64,000 nucleotides of DNA from Sclerotinia nivalis (lineage: Eukaryota; Ascomycota; Leotiomycetes; Helotiales; Sclerotiniaceae): the NCBI GenBank assembly GCA_029531795.1, contig JAPEIS010000010.1:1364001-1428000 (forward strand). The letters run 5' to 3'. The notes beneath the pieces are model-generated. The model ran no database searches, was not told the origin of the DNA, and was given only the letters and a program-made list of their open reading frames with translations. A program made the position numbers and the translations under genes. Positions 44,075 to 54,571 of this stretch are shown piece after piece. Position 1 is the stretch's first letter. The number at the start of each line of letters is the position of its first letter.

Positions 44075-45621
44075 AATTTCGTTCGTATGAAAGTGGTCGG
44101 TTCTTTGGTTTTATCTGCGTCACTGATTCACAATTGTTTATTCTTATCGAGGCTTAGACAATTGGGTTCTGAATTATTATAAGAAGTTGAAGTAAATATA
44201 TTTTTCGTGAGTTCGTGAGGAGTATATACATAGATGATCTCTCCTGATCCCTGATTCCTGAATCCCGATTCCTGAGCACATATACCTATGATTAATAAAT
44301 AAATTCCTATTGTCAGTCCAGTTCTCTTACGTGTCAGAGTATCGATATCAGGTCTCAGCCTGGTTTCAAGGAGGATAGCCGTGGATACCTTTTTCCCACT
44401 CCTCGTTGAAGCTTCATTTTCGACACATTTAATTGGAGAACAAGACGTAATTGTGGGATGAAGGGTAAAAAGCTTGTATTTATTCTCCTGGTGCTGACGA
44501 ATAAGGTTATCATATCAAAATCCGGTTGAATTTTGAAGCGCCTTTGAAAATGCTTAAGAGAAGTAAAAATAAATATTGGATCTTGCTTGGACGTGCTCAT
44601 CCGATGTTTTATGTTTTGGTTTGGGTTTATCAGGTCGAACAAGTCCATTGGTGGATTACTGGTGGGTAGACCTCGGATGGTGACAAATCTCCTGTGCGTA
44701 TATGGCCAGTTAGACGATAGATATTCAAAAGTTTGAGCAACATCTGCAACTGCCTGCGTATAACTCCATACAATCTTTTCTCCGTACCTAGGATGTGTAT
44801 GGGGCGTAGAAATACAACAGCTGGAGATACATAATGTACGGCAAATATGGTCTGAGAAGATCCTGTGAGGGGAGGATCTTCAAATCTACGAATCAGATGG
44901 AAGTAATAGGATGAATCAAAAGAAGCAAGGAAATCAGGAAAAAGCATAGCTCTCGTAAAGTATTACGGTTACACCTTTTTGTCTGGAAAGATTTCGCATT
45001 ACTACGTGGAACATCGGTGAGGAGGTAGTCGAATAGGCAGGCATGTAGGGAGTGATCCGACCGGTGAGCTTTTGCGGTGTTCGGTACAGGCTGTACAGCA
45101 CACTAATAACTACAAGATGAGTTGATTGGCATCAATCATAACAAGGAAAATATCTTGTTACTCTCGATATTTCATTTCTCCAACTCACTCTGGATAGCAA
45201 AGCCTTAAAATCTCTATTCATGGAATAACGTGTGAAAAGTTTCACAATGTTTTGTTTGTGTGTCGAAGAAAACCAAGATGAAGGGGTTGATGAGCGTGAT
45301 GAAGGTGATGAAGGTGATGAAGGTGTGATGAAGGTGATGAGGGAATTTTCCCACCATCCATCTCTTATCATCAGGATGTGTTCATCTCTTTCCCAATTGG
45401 TCGTACCTGCATTTATTAAAAATATCCCGATGAGTGGCTGTGCTTCCAGCTGTGTACCCATGCAATCTGCATCTTCTGCCTAATATTGATTTCGGATATC
45501 AATTGAAAGATCCAGTGCATCCGATCCCATAATTCCATTTGATGTTGTCATTCTCTTTTCCTAAGCTTCCTTGGCCAAAGTTTAATTTGGGCCGCTTTTT
45601 GAGCCACTTCCTTCAGACATT
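44075..45621. other. Intergenic between divergent AAED1-like and membrane-anchored genes
   Basis: Promoters of both neighbours. A minus-strand frame at 44630-44947 encodes 105 residues from a true ATG (MLFPDFLASFDSSYYFHLI) but shows no family features and no partner exons, so it is left uncalled. A GATGAAGGT repeat lies at 45277-45341. Confidence 0.45.
45277..45341. repeat. (GATGAAGGT)n minisatellite
   Basis: About six 9-bp units, some truncated to GTGATG. Confidence 0.85.
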
Positions 45622-46480
45622 ATGCCCGACAGTCCACTATCAATTGCTGCTAGTATCACAGGCTTGCTCACATTCGTTGCAGCTGTAGTTGCTGGTTTCT
45701 ATGCACATGCTCTCGGTCTTCGCGATGCCATTGATACACAAGCCGAAATATCTAGTGCATTGGACAAAATATATCTTCTCGAAACGGAGACTGATATGTT
45801 AAATAATGCATATCTAGCTTCACTCATTCGTCAACCTGATCGAAAATATGGTACTGGCGATTTCAAGTATTTCCAAGGACTTTATGTACGATCTTTAGAA
45901 CGAATGCGAGTGATGGATAGAGAATTGAGAACGAGCGCTGAATCGGTAACCAAAGGTGATGGTTACGGTAGGATATCTAGGGTGAAAAGAAAGGCTGCTT
46001 GGATGGCGTCAAGAGCACGTATTCAAAGAGATATTGATGAGAGGAAAACCGAGAGCATAAGAATCTTTCAAATACAACTTGCCATGTTATCAGCGTGAGT
46101 TAGACCAATCGCTCATTTCTACTATTGTTGGGAACTAGCTCAAGGATACTTGCAGGAAAATTGATGAGCTATCTTATCATCAAAACAATCATAACGCCAC
46201 CTGCAATGTCATGCTAGCTGATACGGGAGACTTGTCAAAGTATGTGCTGTTAACGTCCAGCGCCAAATACCGGACCCCAAAATTAACATTTGCTAATTCA
46301 ATCAATAGTGGCATCATAAAAATGCCTCCGACACCCCCGTCCCCTACACTTTCTGTTGCCTCTCCTGACCGGGGAAAGATAAATAATCATGCAGAAATAT
46401 TAGCCACGCCAAGTCAATACCACACGCCTTCAAAAACGTCTGAGTTAGCTCCACTTATATCACTTCCATTGAGAGTATGA
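45622..46480 (+). CDS. Small N-terminally membrane-anchored protein, 265 aa
   Basis: Not recognised by name. Exons 45622-46094 and 46156-46480, intron 61 bp (GTGAGT..TTGCAG). Seen: residues 5-30 are one hydrophobic helix (SIAASITGLLTFVAAVVAGF) preceded by MPDSP, so a signal anchor is likely. Residues 35-190 are helical and charged (SSALDKIYLLETETDMLNNAY, YFQGLYVRSLERMRVMDREL, a basic RVKRKAAWMASRARIQRDIDERK), including a probable coiled coil. The tail is Ser/Thr/Pro-rich (MPPTPPSPTLSVASPDRG). This layout is common among ascomycete-specific proteins that follow the pattern SIAASIxGLLTFxAA, usually annotated hypothetical. Function unknown; it may act as a membrane-tethered scaffold. Confidence 0.75.
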
Positions 46481-46962
46481 GAGTATAAGATTCGGTTTCG
46501 TTCCAGATGGTCGAAATTCAGAAAGAGTTCTTCCCAGTACCACGTCAAAGCTTCCGCTTCATTTCACCACGTTGATTGTAACCTGGTTACCGGATGGGAA
46601 ACATCTGTTCAGCTCTTTAAAGAACCTTGTCCCGAACAGACTAGTTTACGCCTCGCCACGCACATGCTCGGCGGGGCATATTATTCCTGTTGTACCATTA
46701 GTTCTCGGATTCTTATCTCAGATTTCAGCTCCGAATCTAGTTTCGATTTAGGATACATGAAAGACAACTCATAAGCTTCACCGTTGCATGCGACGCCAAC
46801 TTATACTTGTCATCCCCTTGATTAACCGGATGATGAAGTACACCATTCTTACCAACAAGTCCGTTGTGGGCGAAGATAGTTTACGATAATTGTTATCGAC
46901 GCATCGAAGAAAAAGTCAATAGTATCGAAAAAGATTGAACGTTGCCTCTTCAAGTTGGACAC
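46481..46962. other. Intergenic, 482 bp
   Basis: 3' flank of the membrane-anchored gene and promoter of the serine-rich gene, both on the plus strand. Nothing further was seen. Confidence 0.5.
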
Positions 46963-48442
46963 ATGAAGTACCCAAAGTGGATATCCTTTGGCAGGAAGGA
47001 AAAGTACGTGGCTGATTCTCAGTACTGTCCGCTTAGTCCCACAGTTGATACTAACATCTAAAAGGGCGAAGGATGATATAGCTGGCATCGACAATATCAA
47101 AGATGGCAGCAAACTCGGAAAACGTAACGGTTCACTCCTGAGGAAAACTTTATCGCCAATAAAAACATCGCAATATGCTGTTGATACTTGCAAGGATGTC
47201 GCCATTGGATCCGCATTGGAAATACCTGGGACCAAGACGTCCATAGTACCACCAAAAGGGACAAGCCCCTCAAACAAAAGAAGGTCTTGGTATAGTACAT
47301 CAAGCAAAAAGTACGAAGGATGCAAACCTAGCTCTACAAATCAGGACAACCCCCGCGATCAAACTGGAACCCTCAAAGATCTGAAGGTTACCACCCGACA
47401 ATCAACGAAACATACACGGAAAGACATACCTAAGACCTCTTCAGAAAACCCCATCACAATTATCGTCACATCACCAACATCAGATTGCGATGCCCAAGAA
47501 CAGGACTGGAGTTCTACTTCCAACCGTGCATCATCACTCTCATTATCATCACTATCCAGCACCTCCAGTCTTGACACCACTCGTCTCATGCCCCCCTCAA
47601 CATCTACCTCCACCACCCAAAGATGCCCAAAATCCAACGAAGCACCTGAAGTGAAAAAATGGCTCATCGGATGCATGAACCGCAAAGCCGATACCCTCCC
47701 CCGAAAGCTCATCTATCGCATGATGGATATATATAATATTAAAGAAAACGAGCTTGATCCGAAGATGCTGGAGAAGCTTAGGGAAGGCATTGAAGATGAG
47801 GGGGTAGTATTTCAAGTCGATGTAGAAAATGAATCTGATAGTAATAAAAAGGAGGAATTTAATGGCATGGAAGCTTTACAATCATTGCGGACTTCTTTTC
47901 GTTCTCAGGTTCAGGGCGAGGGGAGGGAAAAGAGAGTGGGGAAGAATATTTCGGGACATCTCAATGATACGATCACGACTAAACGAAGTTCCAAAAGCAA
48001 TGGCAGCAACAATAACAACAACACCAGCAACCACATAAAACCAACCTCGCCCAAAGTAGTCCCAGGCACAAACCCAAGAGTCTGGCAAAACCCCTCATCG
48101 CGCTCTAGAAATTGGCCAACGACCAATATCAACACATCTCACGGTGTCTCATTTCCCTTCCCGCCATATACACATACAAATACACATCCATCCACGATCT
48201 CGAAACAACGCTCTTCCCCGTCCAAAAATAACTCTTATCTACATAGCGTGAATGGTTATTCGAAAAGAGGAAAAAGGGGCTCGACGATTTCTCTGAGTAG
48301 TATTCCCGAACATGGTGTTTGTGGGGGGTTTGATGTTTATGGGTTTGATGTGAAGGGGAAGGGGAAGGGTAGAGGGGAACAGAGGGCGGGGAAATCGAGG
48401 AGGGCGTCTTGGGATGTGGGGGGTGGGGGTGGGAGGAGATGA
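46963..48442 (+). CDS. Serine-rich basic protein of unknown function, 472 aa
   Basis: Not recognised. Exons 46963-47003 and 47065-48442; the 61-bp intron has a perfect TACTAAC branch and AAAAG acceptor, and joins MKYPKWISFGRKEK to AKDDIAGIDNIKDG. Seen: mostly disordered, rich in Ser, Thr, Lys and Asn, except for a compact central segment (about residues 215-265: EVKKWLIGCMNRKADTLPRK, IYRMMDIYNIKENELDPKML) that looks folded and is the best candidate for a conserved domain. The C-terminus has RRGSTISLSS and KSRRASWDVGGGG, which look like basophilic-kinase (PKA/AGC) phosphosites. Without the intron the frame has no ATG upstream of it, which supports the model. Convergent with the dioxygenase gene downstream. 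Confidence 0.75.
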
Positions 48443-49233
48443 TTGAGGGGTATGGGTATGGGAATGGGAAGAGATGGATATGGATATGGATAAATGGATC
48501 AGGATCGATAGGAATGGACTTGTGAAAGCAATCAAGGAATATTATTTAATCGGGCTGGCTATATTATATATTTTTCGGCGACTGCCTAGGCGTATTGGTG
48601 CATGTAGGGAGGTATGGATTGGCATTTAATGTATATACACCTATCTTTATTTATCTATATCTATTTATCTACATATATCATTACGCACATCATTATCTAT
48701 CTATGTCAAGTTTATACATTTTATTCATTTCTATATTGCGGAGTATCAAAACACTAGCTAAGAAAAAAGATATATCAGCAATCACTATACTATTGATATT
48801 GATATTGATATCATTAAATTAATTATAAGCTTGTATGAGTTTGTAAGTTGGTCCATCGAGCTCTCACGATCGGTGAGCTTTTTATTGGGGAAAATATAAG
48901 ATCTTAGCTGTTTTCGATGAGCCATCTTCTTTGTTTTTATTTCGTATTCACTTCATTTCATATCTAGTAGGTAAGATGATTTCTAACATTGCATCTTAGA
49001 ATATACATGTTGATTTATACATTCATTCATACATACACGATTCGATTCTTCATTCTCGAATGCTAATATCATTTGTACAGTGATAGAATAGAACATCATT
49101 GATTTTGACTAGGTAGGTAATTGCATAAATGAATAGATAGAATACTATCCAATTCATCTTTATAACTCGAAACCAGCCCATGCCAAACAGAAAGCCGCGC
49201 TGTGGTAGAAGTAACACGTACGTACGCCCTCTC
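48443..49233. other. Intergenic between convergent genes
   Basis: AT-rich 3' flanks with TATC/TATA-type simple sequence at 48650-48720. A CTAGGTAGGTA word lies near 49110. No gene seen. Confidence 0.5.
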
Positions 49234-50778
49234 CTAATAATGACACAACCCTCCAACCTCCTCATCCAAAGTCCATGTTCCAGCCAATCCACCCAACTCC
49301 AATCCCCCATCAGTTCGTTCATCCAATTTTCCCACGAAGAAATCTCCCTTACCCTTCGTATCCAAATCTCTATTCATGACTCTCCTCGCCCAAGAATCAA
49401 TTGTCGGCTCTCCGGTTTCATCTCTCGCTTGTTTTAAGAAAGGGATAAGCGCTGTACCACCCGTGCCTTTCAATTTTCTCTTCCTCTCTTCATCGTCGCC
49501 TTTTCCGCGAGAAGCCGTAGCAATATCTACCTTTCGGCTACGATTTGCTTCCGGACTCATGGAGCGAGAATGAGAGCGCGATTCGCGTGATTTGATGACA
49601 ATGTAACGAGTGACAATTGCGATGTGTTTATCACGGAAAGTGCGCAACATGGCGAGACAAGCATCGTATGCGAGGCATAATTCATGATTGTTGGTATGCG
49701 CTTCGACATAATCACGGATGTTGGCCACGACAGTCATGTCTTCGAGGAATCGTCGATGAGCTCCTGGCATGTATTTTCTCATCTCGAGAAGGAAATTATG
49801 TTTGGTTCGTGGAGCGCTACCTTCGGCTTCACTTTCGGATGCGGCGTCCTTCTCACCAGTAGGACGATGTTCTATGCCTAAAACAATGTCGAAGAATTGA
49901 AGAATGGAGCTCTGGGCATTGCTACCACCAGAGAGCTTTCGATATTGACCAACTCCATTACCTTCATCGTAGAAAACCCCATTCGGTAGCCCTGCCTCTT
50001 CCATGTTCTTACTGCCAGCAAGGAAAGGACGAATTCGATGATAAAACACATGAGGATCGCAGCTTTCATGCATGCGCTGAAGAAGTGTTCCAAGATCATC
50101 GAGCCTCTCCGCAAAAGTTCTCAGACAAGATGTAACAGTCCTGCTATCATTCTTACGAGCCGCCTCAATGGCTGTAAGCATGAGGGGAAGAACGGGAGCA
50201 GCTCGAGCCTCGATCGCCACTGAGACTAAATAAAACCAAGACTCATCAATAGAGCCTGTAAATGTGGTTAAAGTGGCAAGATTCTCCAAATTGTCGACAT
50301 GTTCATCTGCGAACAATGGCTTGAAGTTCCAAAGACAGACGGCAGCATATGTGGCGACTGGTGGTACTTCCAAGTAGTTCGAAATATGTAAAAGAGGGAC
50401 CGTAATGGATGGCGGCAGGCGCTGTAGGTTTCAAGCAATTAGCATAAGGCTCTGACGCTCGGAAACTGCGGAAGGAAGTGTACAAACCTCTTCAGGGCTA
50501 TCACCGCCCCAGATATAGCTATGCGCCATGAAACATAACAACGAATATGCTCTTCGCCATTCCGAATCATGTTCCAGACCGGCAGTGGAAAGAACAGGAA
50601 GACGATCAATGACACCGCGCAAGCGTTTGCTCAGGATCAAACCTTGAAGGTTCGCAATGATCGCCTCCCATTTGTTGTAATATGGATCGGGAAGTCGTTC
50701 AAGAGGTAAATCAGCCGGAAGGAATCCATATTCTGGAGATATTCCGTATTTGCTGAGTTTGGGAAGTGGAGGAAGCAT
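49234..50778 (-). CDS. Indoleamine 2,3-dioxygenase family haem enzyme
   Basis: Seen: exons 50778-50488 and 50421-49234, intron 66 bp, phase 0; 492 aa. The N-terminal small domain begins MLPPLPKLSKYGISPEYGFL. The haem domain has LLHISNYLEVPPVATYAAVCLWNF, FTGSIDESWFYLVSVAIEA, PHVFYHRIRPFLAGSKN, GVFYDEG, LQFFDIVLGIEH and FLLEMRKYMPGAHRRFL, the proximal-ligand segment RTFRDKHIAIVTRYI (His about residue 363) and the substrate-loop GTGGTALIPFLKQARDET. Known: IDO opens the indole ring of L-tryptophan to N-formylkynurenine, the first step of the kynurenine route to NAD (BNA2 in yeast); filamentous fungi carry several IDO paralogues of differing affinity. An insertion of about 35 Arg/Ser/Lys-rich residues sits between the His helix and the GTGG loop. 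Which paralogue this is cannot be told here. Divergent from VPS23. Confidence 0.94.
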
Positions 50779-51566
50779 GGTCTGTTGAAAAAGAGAGATA
50801 GGTTAAAGTATCTGACCTGACGCAAGGAGTATAGGATCTTTTATCCAATACTCCTCAGCCTTTTCGATAATCTTTGTAGTTGCTTTGCATATGAACTGCA
50901 AAGTTGTTGTGTGCAAAAGGCAGTCGAAATATGTTGCGTGATAGATGTTTGGAAACCTTACTGGAAATCTTTGGAGGGGGAGATCGCCCCTCATATATAA
51001 TAAAGAATGATGTGAAAAAATCGACTTTCCGCTTAGAAAGCACCTTTTTCTCGGGTTTTGCGGCATCGGCCCATTAACACTAATCTTTTTCCTTTTAGGT
51101 TGTTTTGTCATTGTCAAAGAGTTTCCTCTTCCATTTCTCTACTCCGTAATTGAGTTCCTTACCCAGGGACCTAAGCAGGCTGAATAAGTTGGATTGATTT
51201 GATTCTCTCTCAGATGATTGATTGATTGATTGTACGGTCCAATTTATTATGGCGGAGTCGTCCGATCAGATTAATGATTGATAACATTGATAACATTGAT
51301 ATGACATGCGACCAATTCTCGGCATGCCATTAATTAAATTTAGGGCCCGAGTAGAAGTACTCTCTCTGTACTAGGTAATGTTTCAGGGCCCCCTGCGACC
51401 GGCAAAACACCACCCTACCGCATTTGATGCTGCACAACGTTTAATCAACTTATCACATGATAGGTTCCGGCCAAGCTCCACCCCACCCATCCATCACCAC
51501 GTTCTGAACAGCTTCAATATCTAGCTACTAAGTAGCTAGGTTATTCACAGCTCACTTATAAGTATA
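50779..51566. promoter_or_regulatory. Divergent promoter region, IDO and VPS23
   Basis: 788 bp between the two divergent ATGs. Includes a GATT microsatellite near 51217-51231, a TTGATAACA repeat near 51279-51300 and a CTAGGTA word at 51371. No TATA box clearly placed. Confidence 0.45.
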
Positions 51567-53507
51567 ATGGCCGGTGTTCAACAGCGAGTTCTGAATTGGT
51601 TATACAGTGTTCTTACGAGTGTATGTAAATCTGTTAAGGATGCATGTATCGGTTTACTCATACTGACTTACAATATAGGAATATCGAGATGTAAATCGTA
51701 CATATAATGACGTCGCCCAGACACTTTCTCAGTATGCCTCATTATCCCCACGAACGGATGTCTACAGTATGTGCTCGGGCAACGGACTATATAAGAAGCT
51801 CAAATACTGATGCGCAAGTTCAATAGCATACGAAAATGGCGCATCTTCACTCCTCCTTCATCTCTCTGGCACCCTGCCTGTGAATTTTCGTGGCACAACC
51901 TACAGATTTCCGATCGCACTATGGATACCTCATGCATATCCGCAAGAAGCCCCATTAGTATATGTGACACCGGTGGAGGGAATGGTAGTAAGAGCAGGCC
52001 AACATGTAGATCCACAAGGGAAGGTCTATCATCCATATTTAATGAGGTGGCCAGACTATTGGGATGTGAGTCGCATAATTTGACATATTGAAACTTTGAT
52101 TGCTTCGCAGATATGCTGATGGATTGGAATATGCAGAAGTCCAATGTACTTGATTTTCTAGCGATTCTTAGAGATATATTTGCCAAAGAGCCTCCTGTCA
52201 TATCGAGACAGCAACAAAATCCCCCACCACGCCCACAATCGACAGCTATGCCTCCTCCTATACCTCCACTTCCTCCCAATGTAGCTCGATCAATACCAAG
52301 CCCAGCTTCCCCACGTCCATTGGCTGACGATCGACCTCCTCCTCCCCCACCGAAACCTACAAACAATGCCATACCATACTCTCCTTCAGGTTCCTCACGG
52401 CGAGATGTTGGGCCACCATTACCCCCGTTACCTACACAAGTTGGATATGATAATAGCAAATATGGACCACCAATGCCACAATCGCCAAACAGGCAATCGC
52501 ATACTCCGCAAAGGAGTAGTAGTCTACGTTATGAGAGTGCTCCTCCATTACCACCTCAACAGTCCAGGCAAAACTTACGGGAACCATCATACAGTCCTGT
52601 GAGTCCAATAACTCCACCAGAAGACCCATATAGACAGTCCTCATACTCTCAGTCATACCAACCACCTCAACAGTCCCAACAACCTCAGCAACCTCCACCA
52701 CAACAACCACACAACCCAAATTACATTCAGCAACCTGCCCCTCAAAATAGTAGACCTCAACCACTGCCTCAATATATGCATCCACAGCACCAGCAGCCGC
52801 AACAACCATACCCTGGACATTCACCCCAACAGCAATGGCCTCAATATCAGCAGCAGCAATACCAACAACAGCCCCCGCCACCACAACCCCAAGCTAAACC
52901 TCCACCACCACCCGACCTTCTTGATGCCCCCTTAACTCTATCCATTCCGGACGCTTCATCCGCCAACCTTCCCGCTCCACCCGTCCCACCCAACCCAGAA
53001 AAGGACATGCTCCTCCACAAACTCGCCAGCGCCTTACACTCTCAACGCCTTCATCACACCACCCAAACCACCTCTTCACTTCCAGGCCTCCAGTCGCAAC
53101 AAAAATCCATGCTCAGCACCCTCAATGCTATGCAATCTGAACTCAGCGCTCTAGAATCCCTCTCCGCCCTTCTCACCAACAACACAACCATCCTACACAA
53201 CTCACTACAAACTGCTGATCAACTTCTCCAATCCTCTCAACATCGTACTCCCCCCTCCATTGATGAACTACTCGTCGCACCAACAGTTGTAGGAAACCAA
53301 CTTTATGAATTAGTATGTGAAGAGAGAAGTTTAGGGGATGCGATAGATGTGTTAGGCAGAGCGGTTGAAAGAGGAAGGATCAGTGGACCTACTTTTGCAA
53401 AGATGACGAGGGGATTGGCTAGGGAATGGTATTTGAAAAAGGCATTGGTTAGGAAGATTGGGAAAGGAATGGGGTTGAGTGGGGTGGTTGGAGGGGGCGC
53501 GTATTGA
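51567..53507 (+). CDS. VPS23: ESCRT-I subunit VPS23 (TSG101 homologue)
   Basis: Seen: exons 51567-51620, 51679-51766, 51827-52065, 52137-53507; introns 58, 60 and 71 bp; 583 aa. N-terminal UEV domain (about 1-150): VLNWLYSVLTSEYRDVNRTY, LLLHLSGTLPVNFRGTTY, PIALWIPHAYPQEAPLVYV, VDPQGKVYHPYLMRWPDYWD; as in other UEVs there is no catalytic Cys at the E2 position. A proline/glutamine-rich linker (about 155-400) follows, then a coiled coil (about 415-494) and the C-terminal steadiness box (about 499-576: PPSIDELLVAPTVVGNQLYE, GRISGPTFAKMTRGLAREWY). Known: Vps23 binds ubiquitinated cargo and sorts it into multivesicular bodies with Vps28 and Vps37; in filamentous fungi it also carries the ambient-pH (Pal) signalling module. 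In introns 2 and 3 the first AG was rejected: it puts a stop in frame (intron 2) or breaks the conserved WD-KSNVLDFL joint (intron 3). Confidence 0.95.
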
Positions 53508-54312
53508 TATTTACGTTGAAGAAATGAGGGAAGATACAATCAATGACAATAACTAGCCTTACTCGGGAGGAGTACATACATAGTATGACATCACAGAGGA
53601 TGAGAAGTTATCCGAACAGTGGAAAGTGAAGTACAAAATAAACTAATATAGTATGTTTACTTACATCTACACATATACATCCCACACTGGTTATACGATG
53701 GTTAGTAGACATTTGATGTGTCGTAAGATGAATGGATATTTAAGAATACTTCCAGTTCCGCTCGAATATCCCGGATGATGAATCACCAGTGACTATTCCA
53801 TAGGTTCTTCATGGGATCCTAAAAAGAAAGATGGAAAGACTTGTATACTTATATACTTGTATCCCAATGCAAACCCATATCTCTCCTATAGGTCAAATGA
53901 CACCACACAAAAAGGTTTGTTACATATCTGAATTTCCAAATTTCTAAAATTCTGACTATAGAGATTTGGCATCTAGATTCTTATTTCCTTTCGACAACAA
54001 TTCAAAAAGTTTTATTGCACATCATAATTTCTAAATATTGAAAAGTTTTGTTTGCAGAAAGTTCACATTTAGATTCCTTCTGTTTGTTGCCTTTTGGCAT
54101 TAATCGGTTTTCATTGTATTCTGGTTCATCCGTCCCCAATATCACCAGTACTAACTAGCATCCAATATTCTATTCCGCCCCAACCCATCAGTGAAATATG
54201 TCAGTTCTAAATCATATTATGTGACCGCACTTTAGTAGTGTCACGATCACTATTCCCTAATCTTAATCATAACCGTACTCTTAATTTTTATTTGTCTATT
54301 TCTACGGAATTT

Positions 54313-54345
<33 letters not shown>

Positions 54346-54571
54346 TATTCATCATCATTAGCTATACAACCCCTCTATCTCTATTTTAATTTCCAACCTA
54401 ACCAATACAGCAGAAGAATATCCTACGCAGACAAACCTTCCAAAACCCCTATTCTCCTCCATCTCCTAGAGTCCTAAAGCACTCATAAAATAATTCCTTC
54501 TTTTCTCTCCCCCGCAGCTCCAAAATACCTAATAGCATTTTTTCAGTTTATTTCCTCTCGAGCTCCTCTCC
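53508..54571. other. Intergenic between convergent VPS23 and disordered-protein genes
   Basis: AT-rich 3' flanks, with a direct repeat of AATTTCTAAA-type words near 53930-54040 and a CAT microsatellite at 54315-54358. No gene supported. Confidence 0.5.
54315..54358. repeat. (CAT)n microsatellite
   Basis: About ten perfect CAT/ATC units and a further three after a short interruption. Confidence 0.9.

Noticed and set aside
44630..44947. 105-codon ATG-started minus-strand frame
   Set aside because: No recognisable motif, no splice partners, and it lies in a promoter region; left uncalled.
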